64,000 nt of DNA from Parascedosporium putredinis (taxonomy: Eukaryota; Ascomycota; Sordariomycetes; Microascales; Microascaceae), in NCBI GenBank assembly GCA_949357655.1, contig CASHTG010000011.1, positions 682,001-746,000 on the forward strand, written 5' to 3'. The notes beneath the pieces were generated by a model. It was not told where the DNA came from, made no database searches, and saw nothing but the letters and a program-made list of their open reading frames with translations. Positions 23,719-34,915 of this stretch are shown here, one piece after another. The position numbers were made by a program, and so were the translations under genes. Position 1 is the first letter of the stretch. Each line of letters opens with the position of its first letter.

Positions 23719-26700
23719 ATGGACCCGCTACCGCCAAAGGCCGGCCAAAGCGCAGAGCCCGAGGTGGTTTTCGTTACTGATCCATGGGAAAAGACATTTG
23801 TGATTCCCATCGAAGCAGCCAAAAAATGGGAGGTAAGTGGTTTCTTCTCTTCTAGTCTAGAGTTCCAGCCCTTTACTAAACGCGGGCGAATCAGGATATC
23901 TTGGCGCTCATCTCCAACGCCCACTCCCAGCCAAGAGACGAAACACTGTGCCAGAAACTCTCCGAGGGAGCGTACGATATCACCGGCCCTGACGGCAGCG
24001 TGATTCTTCCCCAGCTTTGGGCCTCTTTTGTCCGACCCGGCCTTCGCGTCACCATCGCGCTGTGGGACCCACTGAGACCGCCGTCCCCTTCTCTTCGGTC
24101 CGCCCCGCCCGCCGCCCCGTCTCGGCAAGCACCTTCGCGCTCGAACGCCAACGCCTCGGGGGTGAATACCATCCGATCATCCGTGGCCGGTAGCGGCGGC
24201 GAGCAATCGCCCCAGCTCCGACACCGAAAGGGCCCGCCCGCGAAGGGCCCGCCCCGGGTTGGCCACCGCTGCCGACCCGGCCGCGAAGTTCCATCGCGAG
24301 CGAATCCGCAAGCTCGTCAGCCTACTCGCCGGTTAGGCCACCGCGCAACAGGTGGAGGGCGTGGGGAGGCAATAATAGCTCCGGATCCGACTATTCGGGA
24401 AGCGATTCCGATGCCCCGCCGCCCAAGCGCAGCCACACGGCGCTTTCCTGGGTGGCCAAGGGATTGGCGGGTACGAGCAAAAGAACCGCCCTACGAGGGT
24501 CTCGCCGCCTTCCCCGAAGCGCCCGCTCCAGCGGGATCCTCTTGCCGGCTATACGCGCCCTGATGCCGATACCTACGGTCTGCGCCTGGATACCGGGCCC
24601 CTGACCTCGGAGTTATCGCGACGCCGCCCAAGGGCGTCGAGCCGGGGAGTCCTCCTGTGGCTCCTGAATCTGAGCTCGTCATTGCCCTGAGCGATCCCCG
24701 TGGCGAGGCCGCGCGCGCGCTGGAGGAGAGCTATAATGAGTCGTCTGGCGACGAGCTTCCAGCCTCGAAAAGGCCTGTTCCCAATAGGCGCGGGGCCAAC
24801 GTCAAGTCCGGCACAGGGGCTGGGGGTGGGCCTCTGCAAAAGGTGGCACATTCGCCTCGGAGGCCTGTAGAGATTCAAGGCATGACGGTGAAGGAGTTTA
24901 GGGAAGCGCGAATCTATCTTGACGAGACTGAGAGTACAGGGTCCCGGAGCATCTCGCTGATAGAGACGACCGACGTAACAAAAGATTCGGCCCCAAAGAT
25001 GGGATCCTCGCGACGGCTCAAGTGCATGTGAGTGAAAGATGCAACACCCCAGGCTTTTGAACAACATATTGCCTTGGTCCCTATCTTGTTACTGACTCGT
25101 TCTCGTCCCGTTGCATAGTCACGTTAGTAGAGACGTACTGAACCTTGACGAGCTAGAGGTATAAACACCCCCAGTTTAGAAGACTATCCACGGCTCTGAT
25201 CCCTAACAAACCCCGCAATAGGAAATCGCTCTACACGATAGCAACATGTTTGACCCAAGTACAGACGGACACGCAATCGCGGCAACACGCCTACTTTTAG
25301 AAAAGTTCCGTCGGCAGACCTTCTCCAGATCAGACGGCACAGTCCTGTCCACAAGCTTTCCCGGCCATGGAATCCCGGGGGCAGCCAAAGACAACCGCGC
25401 ATCAGCGACCCTGATATCAGTGCCCCTGCTCTACGTCGATACACTGCACGGGTCAGCTGCCGGTGCGGTGCAAGCTCCCGGGTGGTCCCTAGCTAATGCT
25501 GTGAAGGGAGTGCGGCGAATATTTCGTCCTGGAAAGAGTCCGGCGGTGGGCTCGGGCACAGGGGCGGCGTCGCGAATGGCAAATTTGTCCGTACGTCAGG
25601 AAGGCTGCACGAGGTGTTTAACATGCGCAACAAGTCGCTCGAGAGGGACAAAGCCCAGGCGCTGATCGTGGCGTCGCCGCCGGGAGTTGAGGAGATTATC
25701 TGGGTTGGATACGTGTGGATCTTGGCTGTTGATGGCTGTGAGTTGAATCTCCCACGTTGGCTTGCTGATGCTAATATTTGAGTTTTAGACGGAATCATAA
25801 CATACGGCTCGCAGCACGCAGAGCATCTCTTGGAGCAAAATATGGCCCAACAACTCATGAGCTCCCCATCGTCCATCCAGAGCCCCAAGGTGGAAGTGAC
25901 CAATGCCAAGGGCCATCGCATCGAGTTACCACTGAAGCGGCTTAGCAGTTTCTTTGTAAGTTCGAAGAGTTTTGTCGCTTAAGGCTGCTGCCCCAGAATG
26001 CTAACGTGCGTGATCTAATCTGTAGGTGCTTCGGCAAATTATCGAGGAAGAAAACGCACGTCACGGTGAACACGAAATTTACGGCTGGCGGCTAGTAGAC
26101 TCATCAGGGAACGAAATCGACTACGCGAGCTGGCCCAGTATCATCAACAGCGCAGGGGCGGCAGCATTACGATTCGTCTCAAAAGGCTCAACCATGCACG
26201 AAAAACGGCTTTCCCGAGCGGGACAGTAGCCACGACAGGCCAGAGTGGACTCCCAGAAGGGGAAGAGGAGTCGACAGAAATTGTTGACTCTAGCGGGGGT
26301 AGTCTGGATGACACGGCAGTCGAAGATGGGGATGTGAAGACTCCCACAGGGAAAATCTCAAAGAAGGCCAAACCGGTGGCGGAGAAACAATGTAGGTGGC
26401 TCTCTTCGGCCTCTTCGCGAGGGCTGTTTGCCCTTTTTGCTAGTATCACTAACTGGTCCAGACCTATCTTTTAACATGCGCGGCCTTGACTCATCCATCG
26501 CGCCCTTCGGCGTCTCGCCCTCCGAGACTAGCCCGCCGCCCTCGCTGGATACGAACCGCGAGGTAGAGTTCGAAACAAGCGAGAAGGAGACCACACTCCA
26601 TATGCGGAGTCTAAACCTCCACAGAATCATGGCTTCCCTTAAGGCCGACCCCAGTTTCGTCATTGACAGTCTAGCACAAGAGTTTCCGAACATCGATTTA

Positions 26701-28436
26701 GACTTGAGTGTTACAACAAAAGCTGCCAAGGAATCTCTGGATATCCCGAGACTTCCGCTTCGCGCGCGAAAACTTGCCATGGATTTCGGACAGGCGGCCA
26801 TCACAACCCTAGAGATATTCACGACAAAGGATCCCGCCAATCCTCTGATGAAGCACTGCGAAGACTCCATAGCACGGATGCTACAGGTAAGAGCCGCCAC
26901 TTGGACCCAAAGAGAAGTAGACAGCATAACCCTAACCCTAAACTTACACCACTCTAGGCATCCATAATCTCAACACCAGCCATCGATCCCAAAACAAGAT
27001 GGATCCTACGCCCCCGTATCTCCGATATCGTCGGCGTCGACAACATCAAGGGCCCGACCGACCCAGCGAGGTGCAGGAGATGCAGCGGAGGGCGCATCTA
27101 CCCGTCTCGCGTGGACGCCCTGCGCCACCTTCAAAAGAGGCACACGCTGATCTCCACCCCGCTACACAAGCTCGAAGCCTGTCTCGTCTCGCTCGCGGAA
27201 GCCGGGCCCGCCACCCTCGACGCCGAGTATGTCGGCACTCTGGACCTGCTTCGTGACACCATGGCCCGCTTGTGCGAACGCTCTTTCCAGATCCAGCTCG
27301 TTATAGCCGAAGTACAGCGCACGACCGGCGAGTTGCCGCCCCGCGTCCCGCTCCACCGAGCCGTGGCCGCGCTGGCGCTCATCTATGCCTACATCATGGC
27401 CGTACCGCTCCTTCTCGACGAGATTGAGAAGCACTACGTGCACGACGTGCACTTGGAGGACGCAAAGTATCTTGAATTGCCGTGGAAGATCCGGTATAAA
27501 CGTGTTGTAGTGGAAAAGGTTGGCATGGCTGCGCGCAATTGTGTCAAAGCGGCCGGGGACGCCCTAGACACCCCTCTACACATTCGTCAGGCGCTGAACG
27601 GGGTCAGGCGGTACGAGCCGGTCGGTATGACTACGCTAGCTGCGAGGATGCTGTCGAACCTGGTGCAGGATATCACGCATCGAGGAAGGTCCGTGTCTGA
27701 TATCTACGAAGCATGTTGTGAAGACTGGGTAAGTCTCCTATTTTCACTTGATTTCCATTCGTATCAATGCATCTACTAACCCGCAGAATACAGAGCAGCG
27801 AAGTTCTCACCCGCGCCATGAAACCCCAAGTCCTCGCCATCGGCGCCTTCACCGACGAAGTCCGCAAGCTCAAAAAGTCGCCGAGTGGCAACTCAAGCAT
27901 GCAGCTCCTTCCGCCATCTACCCCAGCAAAAAGGCGGCCCGCCATCGTTCTGGGCCTCGGCCAACGCGGGCAGCCGCGCCAAGGAGCGGCGCCAGGACAA
28001 GCGCAGCCTAGAGGGGCGGATGATGCGCACCGCGCGGAAAGAGCTGCAGGAAAGAGTGGCGCTGTACAACGCGACGCTGGAGCGGTCGGCGCACCTGGTG
28101 AGCAGCGTCCGCGAACTCACCGAGATCATGCGCGACAAGGACAACAAGGCCGTCGTCCTCTTCACGCTCATCACCGTCATCTTCCTGCCCCTCAGCTTCG
28201 TGGCGTCGTACCTGAGCATGAGCGACGGGCCGGCCGGGGACGACTGGGACGGCGTGCAGGGCCTGTTTTGGAAGACGGCGGGCCCGCTCGCCGCGGTGAT
28301 TGGCGTGTTCTGCCTGCTCGTGTCGTGGAACGGGAGCACGGTGCAGGCGGCGAGGCGGTGGACGCGGAGGGCGGTTGGGAAGGACCGGTCCGTGTACGAT
28401 GATGGCTACTCGTCGACGTCCTCGGATTATATTTAG
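23719..28436 (+). CDS. Ubiquitin-like (ULD_2-type) plus CorA-like membrane protein
   Basis: Large multi-exon gene. Supported introns: 23833-23894, 25028-25118, 25159-25221, 25738-25788, 25956-26025, 26392-26461, 26887-26957 and 27729-27793. The N-terminus (EPEVVFVTDPWEKTFVIP … YDITGPDGSVILPQLW … VTIALWDP) matches the ubiquitin-like ULD_2 domain of fungal proteins. A long Pro/Ser-rich linker follows. A middle region typical of fungal CorA-like proteins comes next (FDPSTDGHA, a segment ending in WVGYVWILAVDG). Then a Cys/His module C-x2-C-x14-H-x4-H (RCRRCSGG … RHLQKRH, about 27078-27140) and a helical region. A C-terminal CorA-like pair of membrane helices (VVLFTLITVIFLPLSF, PLAAVIGVFCLLVSW) ends the protein. 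The CorA GMN motif is replaced by LSMS, so metal transport is doubtful. Several frame breaks occur in the linker (24070-24660), near 25560-25600, near 26200 and near 27930. Confidence 0.75.
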
Positions 28437-29980
28437 CGTGTTGACAATGCGGTGAGAAAAGTGTTGGTCGGTGCATATGTTACTATCACTGGCACACACA
28501 ATGATAAGCTAATATTGCTATTCGCGATTGCGGAAAGCTCTGCCCGTTCCTTTGCTCCTGTGGTCCGAACCACTTCGGTTCACGGTCCCTGGATGTGTAT
28601 CTTTAGAATACTAATACATGACCAAGACATGAAATCTGGCCGCGAACCAACACCGTAAAAAGGTCCACAGCCAATAGCCAAGGTTGTGCGACGGTGACAA
28701 GATCGGGCCGTGTGTTATTGTGTGTGTGGAGATATCAATGCAGTTGGTCCATGAGAATGATTTCCGTGCGTTGTTTGTGCCACGAGCTCAGGAACCAACG
28801 GCATATACCTTAACAACAGCGCTCGCAGGGTGTCAGTGTAAGGTTTATCACCATTGATCGCAACGTAGCTAGCAGCTAAGAAAAAAACACTGAGGGCTAC
28901 TCACGGACACAAAGCATGCAAACAGATTTGGCATCATTCAATCTACCGACTATGCGTAGCTATTAATGTCTTAAGCTTAAGCAGCAAAATCTTAAGGCCT
29001 CATCAGGAAACAGCGGGCTCGGTTTCGCCGGCACGATTAAGTTGAGCGCAGAAGGGAAACGGGTACACTCGAACTCGAACCAACCCCGCGCGGGCACCAA
29101 ACAACGCTCTCCGCTCTCTCACTTATTAGTAGTAGACTACTTTTACCCGGGCGAGAACCACTCCATCGGAACCGACAATATCTTTTACACTATCTTTCAA
29201 TGCAGCGGGGCCAATCATCCGTGTAAACACGTGTGCCCCTGAAAATACTACCTCATTACTGCTCAGGACTCTCCTCCGCCAACGCCGGGTTGTCGGCGTC
29301 CAATGTCAGCGTGTACGTATGCACGTCACGTCCATGTATATGTATATGTATAGATGGATCCATATATATATGTGCGTCAATACTTTTGCGGAGCACGACC
29401 AGGAAAAAGCAGGGTCTTGCTCTTGGCTCCGATCGTCCCGTCCGCAACAAAAACGGCTGGTCGCGGGATCCTCGCCCTGTTTTCTTTCCTCTAGCCCATA
29501 TCTCCTCTCGAGCGAGCGGCATCCGTGCAAATGAACCCGGTCGAATCCTGTGCTCTGAATTACCAAAAACGAGCCCTCCGCCGAGTGGCAACGATGGGAG
29601 AAAGCGGGGGAGACGGCCCGCGCGATAGACACTGGTCGCGGCTGGGAAATTGTAGCCCAATATAGCCGTGAGAGAATAGATTGCCCGATTGCATGTTGGC
29701 TGATTGATATGCAGTCACCAAACAGGTCAATTTCACGCCTTCATATACGTAATTTCTTTTGGGGTTCCTTGCCTTTCTCCCCAAATGTTCCGGGTGCTAG
29801 AAAAGCGGCGAGGGCCCTACTTGCAGATCCGAAAAGTGGCTTGACGGTTCACTGCTCTGCTTCCCCAACTTTTTCTCGTGAAAAAGCTCAACGTAGCCAG
29901 GCAAGGACTCGTTAGAGTGGAAAAGAAGCCGTCAATTGCACGCTCACAACACCATTGCGCACGACAACATCACAATCACA
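28437..29980. other. Intergenic; contains a short TA/TG-rich repeat
   Basis: No gene recognised. A (TATATG)n-like low-complexity stretch lies at 29335-29374. The rest is the upstream region of the GPI protein gene at 29981. Confidence 0.45.
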
Positions 29981-31336
29981 ATGGCTAACCGTGCTGGTAT
30001 CGCTCTCTCCGTTGCGGCTGCCCTTCTTGGGAGCGCCCACGGTCAGGTCACAACCGCAGTATGTGTTCTTGGGCAGCCAAACGCCGACCCGGAGAAGTTG
30101 GGGCCGACGAAGTTAAACGCGCAATGATCACTGACAACATCTCCCTGCTAGGATCTCTACCTCCCTTCATTGGGGGCTCGCCCTCGTTTATGTCCAGCTT
30201 CAAGGCGAGCGTCGTAGCCACAGTATGTTTTTCAGTCTTCGAGTACCAGTTGGCTAGTAGTTGAGCTAACACAATTTGTTTGTAGGAGGGCCAAAACACC
30301 GTGTTCGCTTTGAGCTGCACAGACGGCCCCTGCAACCCCGTGGCCGGTGGCACCGGGACCTTGACGTTTACCGGCGGTCCTCGAAGTATGTCAGACGGGG
30401 TCTTGAAATTTCCGATTGGGGGAGTTGTCTTCTAACATTTCGCTTGCAGCATACCATTACTCGGGAACATTCGGCAGCTTGTAAGTTCAACGATACAATG
30501 TCTCTGTATCAAAGGCGCCCTTGCTAATCGAATCGACTTTTAGGACAATGGATTGGCACTGCTCGCTAGAAGGCTGCCCCTCAGCTACTCTGGCGGAGTG
30601 CACGACCACCAGGGTCCTTGACGGTTCCACGTCTGTTGAGACCGGCCGTCCTGAAGTTCCAACCATCCTGCCGCTCTTGTTGGAACAAGAAGTATCACCA
30701 GCAGCTGACGTTGCCTGCGGTCCGGTCGAGGTTGAGCCCACGGCGTCTGCTGAGCCTACGGCCATTGCACCTACCGCTACGAGGACGAAGCCGCCGAGCC
30801 CTCCCCAGATTACCCGGGAGCCTGGTGAAGATGAAGATGACGAGGATGACGATGAGGACGACGAGGAAGATGATGAGGATGATGAAGATGATGATGAGGA
30901 CGACGACGATGATGATGATGATGATGACGACGATGATGATGACGATGACGATGACGATGAGGACGACGACGATGATGATGATGATGACCATGGCCATGGA
31001 CTCTGGCCCGGCTTTGGCAAGCACCCTGGCTTCGGCAAGCGTCCCGGCTTTGGAAGGCCCCTAAATTCGGAAAACCCCCGGCTTTGGCAAGCCCCCGGTT
31101 TCGGCCCCGGAAAGGGCTTCGGTCCTGGAAAGGGTTTCGGCCCCGGCAAAGGTCTCAGCGAAGAGGACGTCCCCGAGAACAGCTCCTCCGACAGCGGCCC
31201 CGGCACCTCTTCCGGAAATAACGGCGGCGCGGCATCCCCGAGCGGGCCCGTCAGGGTCTCTGGGGCCGTGTTGCCGTCCACGTCTAGCTGGCTCGTAACT
31301 GTCGCGCTGGTGGGGGCTATCGGTGCTGCGTTGTAG
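29981..31336 (+). CDS. Secreted GPI-type protein with long Asp/Glu tract and GFGK-type repeats
   Basis: Five exons: 29981-30058, 30152-30222, 30286-30385, 30450-30480 and 30544-31336. Signal peptide MANRAGIALSVAAALLGSAHGQ. The N-terminal domain has DLYLP, paired cysteines (LSCTDGPC), GTLTFTGGP and TMDWHC-x3-GCPSAT, matching the gene at 11525 in order and in intron positions. Next comes a Pro/Thr linker, an acidic tract of about 55 almost uninterrupted Asp/Glu residues, then repeats of the GFGK/PGFG type. A Ser/Gly stretch and a hydrophobic tail (SWLVTVALVGAIGAAL) suited to a GPI anchor close the protein. About 358 aa once lesions are repaired. One C is missing at 30163-30165 (end of DLYLP), and three compensating C losses at 31058-31061, 31075-31079 and 31092-31096 put one repeat unit out of frame. 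Likely a cell-wall protein, perhaps cation-binding (inference). Confidence 0.82.
30826..30988 (+). repeat. GAY/GAR trinucleotide repeat encoding the acidic tract
   Basis: About 54 consecutive Asp/Glu codons, chiefly GAT and GAC with scattered GAA/GAG. The synonymous mixing shows it is not a recent pure microsatellite expansion and suggests selection on the protein. Confidence 0.9.
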
Positions 31337-32986
31337 ATGAGATTGATGTTTTCCACGGCTACGGCCGGGTTTTATGAACAATATGGGCGTTTATGAATAA
31401 AGTTGCTTTTTCCAATCTCTCTACCAGTTGTTGACTTCTACAATCAAGTTTAACCAGTTTTGCTAGATTGCTTGAAGAATGGTGCGTCTCTCAAAGGAGT
31501 TTACAACGTTGCTTCGTCGTATTTCACACTTGTATAATTCGCTTCCATGATAAAGCAAATCTCATATCAACCTAAAAGTGACTTTGCCTCAGGATTGGAA
31601 CCTGTTTGCCTTGGCTACACAAACAACAGTTGGTTTGGCGAGGAATAAGACCATACCTGAGCAACGAACGAACTCACAAATAGCATACACACAACGCTCT
31701 AAACAATCTCATGATGGTAGTACACGGCCCGCGCATACAAGGCCGACCGCAGCTCACTGTAAAATCTACATCCTCGTCGCGTACATAGATCCATTATATC
31801 TTTGGATCTTAACTAGAAGTTTGAAGAACCTCTAAGAAGTGCCATCTAGCAGCATAAAACTATATAAATCGTCAGAGCTCTCTCGCTCTCATGCACTCAT
31901 CCTCGTCGTCACTAATCGACAGGGCGTTTGAGTGTAAGTGAAAGTCCCCGAACCAAGATTCGTCTATTTGTTAAACTAAGAAATAAATCCTGAGGTAGAT
32001 GGCCACTATGTAATATCCCAGCTGCCATACTGTCATTATCGAGGATTTTATATATTTCCGGCAGCATGACAAGGACACCCATAACTACGAGACCCATCTT
32101 TCGGCCCTGCGTCAGGTTCCTTTACATGCGAGGGCTCAGTGCAACACCTGTCTGCCAAGGTGCCCGCAGTGGAATACCCTAACCGGACCTGATCTACTGT
32201 TTGGCCCTGATTGAAGTCACCGCGCGTTCAGAAGCGACTACACCGCCGGGTTACGTCGGGGGCAAGCGGAACGCCTATGTAATTTCTGGTGTCTCCCACT
32301 CGGCGACCGGCTTCTTCCATTTCTACGCGTGTTTTCAAATGCGGGTCAATCAATCAAATGCCCAGTCACAACCTTTTTTCACCATCGACTATACTCATGG
32401 TCTATATAGCCGTGGCTGCCCCGACAGCAAGTCCCCAATGAAGCCACTCTCATCTGGCGAAAGCGCCCCTAAAGTTCGTCGATGGTCTCCTCTAGCCGCC
32501 GACGCAACAAACGAGAGCAATAGCTCTCTCGAGGTGGTTATATCGAAAATGCATTCGCCGGTATAAATCCGTGTGTGCAATCGCTCGCTCCATGTACTGC
32601 TGATGCAGGAGAATGGCGAATACACGCGCGAAATACATGCAGCAACTTGTTTTCCTGCCGCGACTTGCTGACTGGTCTTGCGGACTCGCAACCCGAGTTG
32701 CCGCCGTCTTTTTCCTATTTTCTTTCCTTCTTCCTTGATTCTACAAGGATAAAAACATGCTGGAGAAGTTCTCACGGCCTCTCTCGCCACCGGCTGGCCA
32801 CCCTCGTCGAAGCAGCACCAACGCAAGACCCGGGCTTTCGTTCAGCGCCAAGTAGTTAGTTAGCCTTTGGCCACCAGATTCATATCCGCCTACAAGACTA
32901 CGTGTACGAGAGGGAGGAAACCCGCTCAAACTATACCCCGACGATTGTTTCTGTTTTAAGTGCGGTTGAAGCTATAATAGTTTCAT
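31337..32986. other. Intergenic, no gene recognised
   Basis: 3' region of the GPI gene, with AATAAA at 31396-31401, then unassigned sequence up to the tRNA gene. Short frames only. Confidence 0.4.
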
Positions 32987-33068
32987 GGTCCAATAGTCTA
33001 GTTGGTTAGGACGTCGGATTCTGAACTAGAGAATTCCGTAAGCCCAGGTTCGAATCCTGGTTGGACCT
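32987..33068 (+). tRNA. tRNA-Gln (CTG) with a 9-nt intron
   Basis: Acceptor stem GGTCCAA pairs with TTGGACC, and the discriminator base is T. The T arm is CCAGG-TTCGAAT-CCTGG and the D arm lies at GTCTAGTTGGTTAGGAC. The A box (TAGTCTAGTTGG) and B box (GGTTCGAATCC) fit Pol III promoters. The anticodon stem TCGGA/TCCGT (four of five pairs) encloses TTCTGA, giving anticodon CTG. About nine extra bases (ACTAGAGAA) after position 37 form the usual intron site. Spliced length is about 73 nt. Confidence 0.82.
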
Positions 33069-33098
33069 TGCCCTCTCGGAAGCACGAGCGACTCATTC

Positions 33099-33115
33099 TT
33101 TTTTTTTTTTTTTTT
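33099..33115 (+). terminator. RNA polymerase III terminator
   Basis: A run of 17 T residues on the coding strand about 30 bases after the tRNA 3' end, far longer than the minimal oligo-T stop. Confidence 0.75.
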
Positions 33116-33933
33116 CGTTTGTCCTTTTCACATTTGCCAACATCTTATTATTTCTTGCTATTTATATCCCCGGTTCTTATGCCGAGAGCCTCTCCAACGG
33201 CATGTCTTTTTTTCTTCTTCTTCTGGGACATCCTCACAGTCTGTTCGGTGGCAAAATTCAAAATTGGTTCATTCATGATAAAGGAATGTGGAGACGTCTA
33301 TTCATGAGATCAAATCGCTAGCTAGTATGCATGTAAAAGGAACGTGGTCGTTAAATCATAAAAACCCCCAATTGCCCCATTGCCCAAACCCGAAACCCCT
33401 CGCGCCTTGTGTTGGTAAATATTCCCGCAGTGACATCGTGGGTGATGCAATCGACCCTGTCGACACGAGCGAACTAGCCAAAATGGCGTCGTGTGTCTAT
33501 TGTTTTTGAGGCCCTTTTTCAAGCCCGCGCAACAGAATCGGGCGTCGGTGGCTCGAAACGTGCTTCGGTGCTTGGTCACAAGTAAATTCTGCCTCGATTG
33601 AAAGGTCCATCGACTCGATGGCGGACATGCACGCTTGCTGGTGGCAGCTGTGCTGTTTCTTCGCTGGCTCGTGGTGCGCCTGTGTGTGTTTGTGAGTGTG
33701 AGTGTGTGTGTCTGAATGAGGATTTGATTGGCAACCGGAGCCGGGGTGCATGCGCTAGTGGGTCGAGTTTGTGTTGCTTGGCACCAACCATGCGCAATAA
33801 GTGCATGCAGGCGCACCAGGACAGCATTGAATGCTTGTGTTTTTGCTTCCCTCCTTCAGCTCCCAGCCCCAATTGTTTTGGGCTGTTGGCGAAAGAAAGG
33901 ACCGGGGAAAAGAAAAAAATTCAAGAGCCATGG
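33116..33933. other. Intergenic; contains a GT microsatellite
   Basis: No gene recognised. A (GT)n-type low-complexity stretch lies at 33681-33714. The right end is the 3' region of the SGNH hydrolase. Confidence 0.45.
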
Positions 33934-34915
33934 CTACCTGAAATGACCGAATCCGTTGGTAACCATGCTCAGCATAAACATGCCCAGGATCAGCAAGCTC
34001 AGGATGGCAGGCACCGCGGCGGCCGACTCGAGCCCCACCGCCTGGACTCGCTGCTGCGCCACGCTCTCCAGGTACCCTTGACACCGCCTCCTGACACCCC
34101 GGTGCCAGAGCTTGGCCATTTTTCGTACCCGGCGTCGTTGGGATGCGTGCCGTCGACGAGGTCCTCGAGGCCCGGCCCGTCGCCGCCGTGCATGTCGACG
34201 AGCACGATGCGCTTGCCCTCCCACTCGCACTGCTTGGCGACGTAGCGCATCTGCTCGTTAAACTCGAGCACGCGGTCCTCGGCGCCCTCTTTCGAGTCGT
34301 TGACGAGCAGCGTGGACAAGAGGATGGTGCTGCCGGGGCTGGCGAGCCAGAGGCGCTCGAGCAGCCGGCGGGTGCGGTTGCCCGCGCGCGCGACGTCGCG
34401 GTTCTGGATGCAGTCGTTGGTGCCGGCGTTGAGCACCACGAGGTTGGGCAGGAACCGGTACGCCGAGCTGATGCCCTTGGGCTCGACTTGGTCGATGCGG
34501 AACCCGGGCCAGCCCTCGTTGTCGTTGTTCTCCATGATGCCTGCGCGGACGGAGCCCACCATGTGCACGCTATAGCCGTCGGCGACGAGGAGGTTGCGGA
34601 GGTAGTCGCGGTAGCCGTTGCCGTGGGTGGAACCGCTGCCGTAGGTGATGGATGCGCCGAGCGGCATGACTTGAGCGCCATGGCGACGGCGGGGAGATCC
34701 TGCTGCTGTTGCTGAGCTTGCTGGTCTTGCTTGCCTTGCTGGTCTGGCTCTGGCTCTGGCGCTTCGAGCGCGGGTTGGACGAGGTTTGGATCTTGGTCTT
34801 GGTTCCGAGAAGAGCGTGCCGAGGAGAGGAGAGAGATGCAAAAGATGAGGAAGGAAAAGGTCAGGGATAGGGAGAGGATGGAAGTGGTTGCCCGGGATAG
34901 AGGCCGGGGACTCAT
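33934..34915 (-). CDS. SGNH/GDSL hydrolase with N- and C-terminal hydrophobic segments (CE3-like)
   Basis: Esterase of the SGNH fold, probably secreted or membrane-anchored. The start at 34913-34915 gives a hydrophobic N-terminus (SLSLTFSFLIFCISLL), then a Gln/Pro-rich linker, then the catalytic domain. Block I is VMPLGASITYGSGS (nucleophile Ser), block III is NAGTNDC and block V is DGTHPNDAGYEK (catalytic Asp/His). These resemble carbohydrate esterase family 3. The C-terminus carries a membrane helix (AILSLLILGMFMLSMV), unusual for CE3 enzymes and suggesting an anchored form. Two frame breaks need one base each: at 34671-34672 (between the linker and block I) and in the T run 34119-34123 (just after block V). 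About 327 aa when repaired. Confidence 0.85.

Noticed and set aside
26924..26944. CCCTAACCCTAAAC, resembling telomeric repeats
   Set aside because: Only about two units, inside a well supported intron and next to its branch site; chance similarity.
30487..31356. Minus-strand 289-codon frame with a poly-Ser stretch
   Set aside because: The Ser run is the antisense of the Asp/Glu codons of the GPI gene; it has no independent support.
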